Shown piece by piece: positions 9,879 to 21,800 of a DNA stretch of 64,000 nucleotides. The notes under the pieces are model-generated. The model saw only the letters and a program-made list of their open reading frames with translations, was not told the DNA's origin and did no database searches. This stretch comes from Aequorivita marisscotiae (GTDB lineage: Bacteria > Bacteroidota > Bacteroidia > Flavobacteriales > Flavobacteriaceae), in NCBI RefSeq assembly GCF_029814825.1, contig NZ_CP122379.1, forward strand, positions 2,046,001 through 2,110,000, read 5' to 3'. The position numbers were made by a program, and so were the translations under genes. The stretch's first letter is position 1, and each line of letters opens with the position of its first letter.

Positions 9879-12800
9879 ATGAAAAATATACTCCTTCTTC
9901 TTCTATTCTCTTTCAGTATTTGTACCAATATACAAGCCCAAACCATCACTTGGACAGGCGCAATAGATGCAAATTACAGCAACGTCAATAATTGGAATCC
10001 AGCACAAGTGCCAACGGCCGTGAATGATGTTATAATACCTACAGCTAGTAATGTAGATGTAAATATCGACGCCTCCGTGAAGTCTATAACTATTCAAGGT
10101 ACAGCGGTAGTTAACTTATTCAGTAATTTAACCTTTACTTCTCCTTCCTCTTCAGATACGGGCAGTGTAGTGAACTGGATTAGTTCTAGCATTTCGGGGG
10201 GAAGTACTTTTACGAATAATGGAACCTTCAATTTAACCACAACGAGCAATAAAAGCATAGTGGGCTCAACCACTATTAATAATGAAGGAAATTTCAATAT
10301 TACAACTAGTGGCGATTTGTATATTACAGATGGCATATTCAATAACCAACTCTCGGGTGTAATAGATCTGCAGGAAGCAAATGGAAATATTACCTATTCA
10401 GGAGGAGGCAGTCATACATTAAACAATTATGGCCGAATAAAAAGAACAACCAATACGGGCACCGTTTATATTCAAACAGTTCTAAACAATAACAATGGGG
10501 TAATAGACGTAGAAATAGGTGACCTTATTTTAAACAGTCTTGTCCAAAATTTAACAGATGGAACTTATAATGTAAATGCCGGAAGTGTTTTACAATGGGG
10601 TTCTAACGCTACTTTAGCAGGTACCTTATCGGGAGTATTGGACGGAGAAATTGATTGGATCAATACCGTAACAGTGGCATCTGCTACAACAGCAACTTTT
10701 AATTTTACCGGAAATAGTGGTGTAAGCTGGTCTAATGGTGATCTAACTGGAGGTGGGACCTTAATTAATAAAAGTATAATTTTCTTACCCGGCACGAGTA
10801 ATAAATTTATTTTCGGACTTACAAACCTAAATAATGAAGGTGATTTCAATATTACCGGCAGCGGCGATTTGTATATCACCGATGGGGTTTTTAACAACCA
10901 AATTTCCGGAGTTATTGATATGCAGGCAAACGACGGAAATTTTACCTATTCCGGTGCGGGTTCCAGAATATTAAACAATTCGGGGCTTATAAAACGAACT
11001 GCTACCACAGGTAATGCTCGAATCAATAATATCTTAAACAATAACGGGGGTACAATACGTGTAGAAACTGGTAACTTAATACTCGATGGTCTTGAAAATT
11101 ACCTCAATAGCGGCACTTATAATATATTTAATGGAGCTATATTACAATGGGCGTCTAATACGTATTTAACGGGAACACTAACCGGTAATTTGGATGGTGA
11201 AATTAGCTGGATATCTAATGTGTTGGTTGCCAATCCAAATTCTGCCACCTTTGATTTTACTGGACCCAATGGTGTAAATTGGTATTCAGGTACCTTAAAC
11301 GGTGGAGGCACTTTAATAAACAAAAGCCTTGTTTTTCTTACCAGTACTAACAACCGAATAATTACAGGACTAACAATTTTAAATAATGAAGGAGTTTTGG
11401 AAATTAAAGACAGTGGAGACTTGTATATTTCGGATGGTATTTTTAACAACCAAAATTCGGGTGTTATTGATTTGCAAGCAGCTGCTGGTAATATTACCTA
11501 TTCCGGAGGTGCTTCAAGAGTGTTGAACAATGCAGGCCTTATTAAACGAACAACAACCTTGGGAGACGTAAAAATTGGCACCATTTTAAATAATAATAAC
11601 GGAACCATATCTGTGGAAACTGGAAACTTAATTTTAGAATCGCTCGATAATAATTTAACAGATGGTACATATAATGTAGCTTCGGGAAGTGTTTTTCAGT
11701 GGGCGTCTAATACAATTTTGACGGGAACACTATCAGGGGTTTTAAATGGGGAGATAGCTTGGACAAGTTCGGTAACAGTGCCTGCTTCCATCTCAGCTAC
11801 TTTTAACTTTACAGGAAGTAGTGGTGTACATTGGTCTAACGGAATACTTACAGGAGGTGGCACCCTAATAAATAAGAGTCTTATTTTTCAACAAACCACT
11901 AGTAACAAGCAAATTGTTGGACTCACAAATTTAAACAATGAGGGACTTTTCAATATAATGGGTAGTGGAGATTTATACATCTCTGATGGGGTTTTCAACA
12001 ATCAAACTTCGGGCATTTTAGATTTACAAACAGCTGGGGGTAATATTTATTATTCTGGAGCCGCGTCACGGGTGCTAAATAATTTTGGACTCATAAAAAG
12101 AACAACAACCCCTGGAGATGCAAAAATTGGTGTTCTTCTAAATAATAATGACGGCACCTTAACCGTAGAGACTGGTAATTTAATTTTAGAATCGCTAGAC
12201 AATAATTTATCCGATGGTACATATAATGTAGCTGCCGGAAGCATCTTGCAATGGGCATCAAATACTAATATTGCAGGAACTTTAACAGGTCTCTTAAATG
12301 GTGATATTTCTTGGATTAATACGGTAACAATTCCCGTTTCAACTACTGCAATATTTAATTTTTCGGGAACTAATGCGGTAAATTGGAGCTCAGGAAATCT
12401 TACAGGGGGTGGAACCTTAATAAACAAAAGTGTTATCTCTAGATCGACAACTAGCAATACTTCCATTCTTGGACTTACAACGATTAACAACGAAGGGAAT
12501 TTCAATATGACGAGCTCAGGCGATCTTTATATTTCCGATGGTATTTTCAACAATCAGACTACTGGGGTTTTAGATTTTCAAGCAGATGCTGGAAATTTCA
12601 CCTATAGCGGAGGTGGATCAACAGTCCTCAATAATTACGGCTTGATGAAAAAATCTGGAGGCACTGGATCTACTTATATTTATACCGATACCAAAAACTT
12701 TGGCAGTATTGATGTACAGTCTGGTACCTTCGATTTTGCAGATTCCGATCCATTTTCAAATAAAGTGGCTGGAGTCATCAAAGGGGTGGGTACAATAAAT

Positions 12801-15800
12801 ATTTCCAACACACCAAATTATACCAATGAAGGTATCTACGCCCCCGGTGCATCTCCCGGGAAATTAACCTTTGTGGGAACATATATCTCTGATGCAACTT
12901 CAGTTTTAGATATTGAAATAAACGGTTTAACACAAGTAACAGAATACGATTTGTTGGAAATTGTTGGAACCAATGCAATTTTTAATGGCAGTGTAAACCT
13001 TTCCTTAGGATTTGATGCCAGTGTAGGCGATTCGTTTACCATCGCTACGGTGAGTGGAACTATCGCTACTAAAAATTTGCAATCTCCTATTTATGCCGAC
13101 TTTGGTTGTAAGCAACTTACTTTTAATATTACTTATCCGGGCGATAATGCGGTAGTGCTTACAGTTTCGGAGAAAAAGGATGTTATTCCGCCAGTAGTTA
13201 TAACTCAGGATATTAGCGTGCAATTAGATGCTTCAGGAAATGTTTCAATAACGCCTTCGCAAATTGATAATGGATCTACCGATAATTGTACACTTCCCGC
13301 AAATCTAATTTTTAGTTTAGACCAAACCAGTTTCACTTGTGCCAATTTGGGCAGTAATACAGTTACACTTACAGTAACCGACGAAGCAGGCAATTCTGCT
13401 TCTGCGACTGCAATTGTAACGGTAGAAGATAATCTTCAGCCTATTCTGCAAGTTCAAAATATTACCGTACAACTGGATTCTAACGGGGATGCCACAATTA
13501 CAGCCAACGATATTGATAACGGTACAACTGATAATTGTACAATTACTTCCCTAAGTATCGATATAGACACATTCAATTGCTCAAATATTGGCGCCAATAC
13601 GGTCAATTTTTCTGCCGAAGATCAAAGTGGAAATATTTCTACAATTTCAGTAACAGTAACTGTAGAAGACAATATTGCGCCAACGGCGGTCTGCCAGAAC
13701 ATTACAGTTCAGTTAGACGCTACAGGAAACGCTACTATCGCAGCAGCCGATGTTGATGGCGGTAGTAGTGATGCCTGTGGCATTGCCACTATGAGTGTTT
13801 CTCCAAGCACTTTCACCTGTGCAGATATAGGCCCGAATACGGTTACATTAACCGTAATCGATGTTAACGGCAATTCAAATACATGCACTGCGGTAGTTAC
13901 TGTAGAAGACAACATTGCGCCTACGGCGGTCTGCCAAAACATTACAGTTCAGTTAGACGCTACAGGAAACGCTACTATCGCTGCAGCGGATGTTGATGGT
14001 GGTAGTAGTGATGCCTGTGGCATTGCCTCTATGAGTGTTTCACCAAGCACTTTCACCTGTGCTGATATAGGTCCAAATACGGTTACATTAACCGTAACCG
14101 ATGTAAACGGCAATACAAATACATGTACTGCAGTGGTTACAGTTGAAGACAATGTTTCACCAACGGTGGTCTGCCAAAACATTACAGTTCAGTTAGACGC
14201 TACAGGAAACGCTACTATCGCTGCAGCCGATGTTGATGGTGGTAGTGGTGATGCCTGCGGCATTGCCTCTATGAGTGTTTCACCAAGCGTTTTTACCTGT
14301 GCTGATGTAGGTCCAAATACGGTTACATTAACCGTAACCGATATAAACGGCAATTCAAATACATGCACTGCGGTAGTTACTGTAGAAGACAACATTGCGC
14401 CAACGGCGGTCTGCCAGAACATTACAGTTCAATTAGACAATACAGGAAACGCTACTATCGCTGCAGCCGATGTTGATGGGGGTAGTAGTGATGCCTGTGG
14501 CATTGCTTCTATGAGTGTTTCTCCAAGCACTTTCACCTGCGCCAACATAGGACCCAATACGGTAACACTCACCGTAACCGATGTAAATGGCGACGTTTCA
14601 ACCTGTACAACAACGGTTACCGTTGCGGATAACGTTGCGCCGGTTGCAACCTGTGCCGCACCGTTCACCCTTCCATTGGATGCTACGGGTAATGCAAGTA
14701 TAACCGTGGGCGACGTTGACGCCGGAAGTACCGATGCCTGTGGCATTGCGAGCGCTACGATAGATAAATCCACGTTTACCTGCGCGGATGTTGGCTCGAA
14801 CACTGTTACACTCACCGTAACCGATGTAAACGGCAATGTTTCTACCTGTACTTCAACCGTTACGGTAACCGATCCGCTATCTGCCTGTAATCAATTTCCT
14901 GTGGCCGTATGTCAACCCGTAACCGTAAATGCCGATACAAGTTGCCAGGGTACAGCAGTTGCCTCAGACTTTGACGGAGGTTCCACCGACCCCAATGGCG
15001 ATCCACTTACATTTTCGGTTAGTCCAGCAGGACCCTATCCACTGGGGATTACCAATGTTACCCTATCTGTGAGTGATGGCACCAATACCTCAACCTGTAC
15101 AACTACTATTGAAGTACTGGATAATACACCCCCGGCAATTGTATGTCCAACTAATATTATTAAGAGTAACGACCCAGGAATCTGCGGTGCGGTAATAATC
15201 TATACCACTCCCGTTGGTACCGACAATTGTACCGGTGCCACTACTTCGCAGACCGCTGGCTTGCCTTCAGGCGCTACCTTCCCCATTGGAACAACCACCA
15301 ACACTTTTGTGGTTACCGATGGAGCCGGACTTCAATCTACGTGTAGTTTTGATGTAACAGTAAACGATACCGAAGCCCCCGTAGCAAACTGCGCTGCACC
15401 GTTCACCCTTCAATTGGATGCCAGTGGAAACGCTTCAATTACCGTTGCCGATATTGAAAATGGGAGCACCGACAATTGTGGTATTGCGACTACTTCCATA
15501 GATAAGTCAACATTCAGCTGCGCCAACATAGGACCTAATACGGTGACACTCACCGTAACCGATGTAAACGGTAATACTTCAACCTGTACAACAGTTGTAA
15601 CCGTTGAAGACACCGTAGCCCCAGTAGCAAATTGCGCTGCACCGTTTACAATTCAATTGGATGCAACTGGAAACGCCAGTATCACCGTGGGCGACATTGA
15701 CGCCGGAAGTACCGATGCCTGTGGCATTGCGAGCGCTACGATAGATAAATCCACGTTTACCTGCGCGGATGTTGGCTCGAACATTGTTACACTCACCGTA

Positions 15801-18800
15801 ACCGATGTAAACGGCAATGTTTCTACCTGTACTTCAACCGTTACGGTAACCGATCCGCTATCTGCCTGTAATCAATTTCCTGTGGCCGTATGTCAACCCG
15901 TAACCGTAAATGCCGATACAAGTTGCCAGGGTACAGCAGTTGCCTCAGACTTTGACGGAGGTTCCACCGACCCCAATGGCGATCCACTTACATTTTCGGT
16001 TAGTCCAGCAGGACCCTATCCACTGGGGATTACCAATGTTACCCTATCTGTGAGTGATGGTACCAATACCTCAACCTGTACAACTACTATTGAAGTACTG
16101 GATAACACACCCCCGGCAATTGTATGTCCAACTAATATTATTAAGAGTAACGACCCAGGAATCTGCGGTGCGGTAATAATCTATACCACTCCCGTTGGTA
16201 CCGACAATTGTACCGGTGCCACTACTTCGCAGACCGCTGGCTTGCCTTCAGGCGCTACCTTCCCCATTGGAACAACCACCAACACTTTTGTGGTTACCGA
16301 TGGAGCCGGACTTCAATCTACGTGTAGTTTTGATGTAACAGTAAACGATACCGAAGCCCCCGTAGCAAACTGCGCTGCACCGTTCACCCTTCAATTGGAT
16401 GCCAGTGGAAACGCTTCAATTACCGTTGCCGATATTGAAAATGGGAGCACCGACAATTGTGGTATTGCGACTACTTCCATAGATAAGTCAACGTTCAGCT
16501 GTGCCAACATAGGACCCAATACGGTGACACTCACCGTAACCGATGTAAACGGTAATACTTCAACCTGTACAACAGTTGTAACCGTTGGGGACAACGTTGC
16601 GCCGGTTGCAAACTGTGCTGCACCGTTCACCCTTCAGTTGGATGCTTCGGGTAACGCCAGTATCACCGTGGGCGACATTGACGCCGGAAGTACCGATGCC
16701 TGTGGCATTGCGAGCGCTACGATAGATAAATCCACGTTTACCTGCGCGGATGTTGGCTCGAACACTGTTACACTCACCGTAACCGATGTAAACGGCAATG
16801 TTTCTACCTGTACAACAACGGTTACGGTAACCGATCCGCTATCTGCCTGTAATCAATTTCCTGTGGCCGTATGTCAACCCGTAACCGTAAATGCCGATAC
16901 AAGTTGCCAGGGTACAGCAGTTGCCTCAGACTTTGACGGAGGTTCCACCGACCCCAATGGCGATCCACTTACATTTTCGGTTAGTCCAGCAGGACCCTAT
17001 CCACTGGGGATTACCAATGTTACCCTATCTGTGAGTGATGGTACCAATACCTCAACCTGTACAACTACTATTGAAGTACTGGATAACACACCCCCGGCAA
17101 TTGTATGTCCAACTAATATTATTAAGAGTAACGACCCAGGAATCTGCGGTGCGGTAATAATCTATACCACTCCCGTTGGTACCGACAATTGTACCGGTGC
17201 CACTACTTCGCAGACCGCTGGCTTGCCTTCAGGCGCTACCTTCCCCATTGGCACGACCACCAACACTTTTGTGGTTACCGATGGAGCCGGACTTCAATCT
17301 ACGTGTAGTTTTGATGTAACAGTAAACGATACCGAAGCTCCCGTAGCAAACTGCGCCGCACCGTTCACCCTTCAACTGGATGCCAGTGGAAACGCCTCAA
17401 TTACCGTTGCCGATATTGAAAATGGCAGCACCGACAATTGTGGTATTGCGACTACTTCCATAGATAAGTCAACGTTCAGCTGCGCCAACATAGGACCTAA
17501 TACGGTGACACTCACCGTAACCGATGTAAACGGTAATACTTCAACCTGTACAACAGTTGTAACCGTTGAAGACACCGTAGCCCCAGTAGCAAACTGTGCC
17601 GCGCCGTTTACCCTTCAATTGGATGCAACAGGAAACGCAAGTATTACCGTTGGCGATATTGACGCTGGAAGCACCGATGCCTGTGGAATCGCAACAACTA
17701 CAATTGATAAAATGAATTTCACCTGCGCGGATGTAGGTCCGAATACGATTACCTTAACCGTCACCGATGTAAACGGAAATACTTCAACCTGTACAACAAC
17801 GGTTACTGTTGAAGACAATGTTGCCCCCGTTGCAACCTGTACCGCACCGTTCACCCTTCAGTTAGATGCTTCGGGTAACGCCAGTATCACCGTGGGCGAC
17901 ATTGACGCCGGAAGTACCGATGCCTGTGGCATTGCGAGCGCTACGATAGATAAATCCACGTTTATCTGTGCTGATGTTGGCTCGAACACTGTTACACTCA
18001 CCGTAACCGATGTAAACGGCAACGTTTCTACCTGTACAACAGTTGTAACAGTTGAAGACAATGTTGCGCCGGTTGCAAACTGTGCTGCACCGTTCACCCT
18101 TCAGTTGGATGCTTCGGGTAATGCAAGTATCACCGTGGGCGATATTGACGCCGGAAGCACCGATGCCTGTGGCATAGCAACTACAACAATCGATAAATCC
18201 ACTTTTACCTGTGCAGATGTAGGTCCGAACACGATTACCTTAACCGTAACCGATGTAAACGGAAATGTTTCAACCTGTACAACAACGGTTACCGTTGAAG
18301 ACAATGTTGCTCCCGTAGCAAACTGTGCTGCGCCGTTCACCCTTCAATTGGATGCAACAGGAAACGCAAGTATTACCGTTGGCGATATTGACGCCGGAAG
18401 CACTGATGCCTGCGGTATCGCAACAACTACAATAGACAAGTCAACATTCACCTGTGCAGATGTAGGTCCAAATACGATTACCTTAACGGTAACCGATGTA
18501 AACGGTAATACTTCAACCTGTACAACAGTTGTAACAGTTGAAGACAATGTTGCTCCCGTAGCAAACTGTGCTGCACCATTTACGATTCAATTGGATGCGA
18601 CAGGAAACGCAAGCATAACCGTTGGTGATATTGACGCCGGAAGTACCGATGCCTGTGGCATAGCGAGCGCTACGATAGATAAATCCACGTTTACCTGCGC
18701 GGATGTTGGGCCGAACACTGTTACACTCACCGTAACCGATGTAAATGGCAATGTTTCTACCTGTACAACAGTTGTAACCGTTGAAGACAATGTTGCGCCG

Positions 18801-21800
18801 GTTGCAAACTGTGCTGCACCGTTCACCCTTCAGTTGGATGCTTCGGGTAATGCAAGTATCACCGTGGGCGACATTGACGCCGGAAGTACCGATGCCTGTG
18901 GCATAGCGAGCACTACGATAGATAAATCCACGTTTACTTGTGCTGATGTAGGTCCAAACACGATTACCTTAACCGTAACCGATGTAAACGGAAATACTTT
19001 AACCTGTACAACAGTGGTAACCGTTGAAGACAATGTTGCACCAGTAGCAAACTGTGCTGCGCCGTTCACCCTTCAATTGGATGCAACAGGAAACGCAAGT
19101 ATTACCGTTGGCGATATTGACGCTGGAAGCACTGATGCCTGCGGTATCGCAACAACTACAATAGACAAGTCAACATTCACCTGTGCAGATGTAGGTCCGA
19201 ATACGATTACCTTAACCGTCACCGATGTAAACGGAAATACTTCAACCTGTACAACAGTTGTAACAGTTGAAGACAATGTTGCCCCCGTTGCAACCTGTAC
19301 CGCACCGTTCACCCTTCAGTTAGATGCTTCGGGTAACGCCAGTATCACCGTGGGCGACATTGACGCCGGAAGTACCGATGCCTGTGGAATCGCAACAACT
19401 ACAATTGATAAATCCACATTCACCTGTGCAGATGTAGGTCCGAATACGATTACCTTAACGGTAACCGATGTAAACGGTAATACTTCAACCTGTACAACAG
19501 TGGTAACCGTTGAAGACAATGTTGCTCCAGTAGCAAACTGTGCCGCTCCATTTACGATTCAATTGGATGCAACCGGAAACGCCAGCATCACCGTTGGTGA
19601 TATTGACTCTGGAAGCACCGATGCCTGTGGAATCGCAACAACCACAATAGACAAGTCAACATTCACTTGTGCAGATGTAGGTCCGAACACGATTACCTTA
19701 ACGGTAACCGATGTAAACGGTAATACTTCAACCTGTACAACAGTGGTAACCGTTGAAGACACCGTAGCCCCAGTAGCAAACTGTGCCGCGCCGTTTACCC
19801 TTCAATTGGATGCAACAGGAAACGCCAGCATCACCGTTGGCGATATTGACGCTGGAAGCACCGATGCCTGCGGTATCGCAACAACTACAATAGACAAGTC
19901 AACATTCACCTGTGCAGACGTAGGTCCAAACACGATTACCTTAACCGTAACCGATGTAAACGGAAACGTGTCAACCTGTACAACAGTTGTAACCGTAGAA
20001 GACAACGTAGCACCAGTAGCAAACTGTGCTGCGCCGTTCACCCTTCAATTGGATGCAACCGGAAACGCAAGCATTACCGTTGGCGATATTGACGCTGGAA
20101 GCACCGATGCCTGTGGCATAGCAACGACTACAATTGATAAAATGAATTTCACTTGTGCAGATGTAGGTCCAAACACGATTACCTTAACGGTAACTGATGT
20201 AAATGGAAACGTTTCTACTTGTACAACAGTTGTAACAGTTGAAGACAATGTTGCTCCCGTAGCAAACTGTGCCGCACCATTTACGATTCAATTGGATGCA
20301 ACCGGAAACGCAAGCATCACCGTTGGCGATATTGACGCTGGAAGCACCGATGCCTGCGGTATCGCAACAACCACAATTGATAAATCCACATTCACCTGTG
20401 CAGATGTAGGTCCGAACACGATTACCTTAACCGTAACCGATGTAAACGGAAATGTTTCAACCTGTACGACAGTGGTAACCGTTGAAGACAATGTTGCTCC
20501 CGTAGCAAACTGTGCTGCGCCGTTCACCCTTCAATTGGATGCAACAGGAAACGCAAGTATTACCGTTGGCGATATTGACGCTGGAAGCACTGATGCCTGC
20601 GGTATCGCAACAACTACAATAGACAAGTCAACATTCACTTGTGCAGATGTAGGTCCGAACACGATTACCTTAACCGTAACCGATGTAAACGGAAACGTTT
20701 CTACCTGTACAACAGTGGTAACCGTTGAAGACAACGTTGCGCCGGTTGCAACTTGTGCTGCTTCGTTCACCCTTCAATTGGATGCTACCGGAAACGCAAG
20801 CATCACCGTTGGCGATATTGACGCTGGAAGCACTGATGCCTGCGGAATCGCAACAACTACAATTGATAAATCCACATTCACCTGTGCAGATGTAGGTCCG
20901 AATACGATTACCTTAACGGTAACCGATGTAAACGGTAATGTTTCAACCTGTACAACAGTGGTAACCGTTGAAGACAATGTTGCTCCAGTAGCAAACTGTG
21001 CCGCTCCATTTACGATTCAATTGGATGCAACCGGAAACGCCAGCATCACCGTTGGTGATATTGACTCTGGAAGCACCGATGCCTGTGGAATCGCAACAAC
21101 CACAATAGACAAGTCAACATTCACTTGTGCAGATGTAGGTCCGAACACGATTACCTTAACCGTAACCGATGTAAACGGAAACGTGTCAACCTGTACAACA
21201 GTTGTAACCGTTGAAGACAATGTTGCACCAGTAGCAAACTGTGCCGCACCATTTACGATTCAATTGGATGCAACCGGAAACGCCAGCATCACCGTTGGCG
21301 ATATTGACGCTGGAAGCACCGATGCCTGCGGTATCGCAACAACTACAATAGACAAGTCAACATTCACCTGTGCAGACGTAGGTCCAAACACGATTACCTT
21401 AACCGTAACCGATGTAAACGGAAACGTGTCAACCTGTACAACAGTGGTAACTGTTGAAGACAATGTTGCTCCCGTAGCAAACTGTGCCGCACCGTTTACG
21501 ATTCAATTGGATGCAACAGGAAACGCAAGTATTACCGTTGGCGATATTGACGCTGGAAGCACCGATGCCTGTGGAATCGCAACAACTACAATAGACAAAT
21601 CAACATTCACCTGTGCAGACGTAGGTCCAAACACGATTACTTTAACGGTAACCGATGTAAATGGAAACGTTTCTACTTGTACAACAGTGGTAACAGTTGA
21701 AGATAGCATTGCACCAACAATTATTTGCCCAGCAGACATTACCGCCAACACAGATGCGGGAGATTGTTTTGCAACGGTAACCTTTGTTACCCCGGTAGCA

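Noticed and set aside
17577..21707. CRISPR-like regular direct repeats
   Set aside because: Units are 243 bp, contiguous, in frame and coding; there are no spacers and no cas genes.
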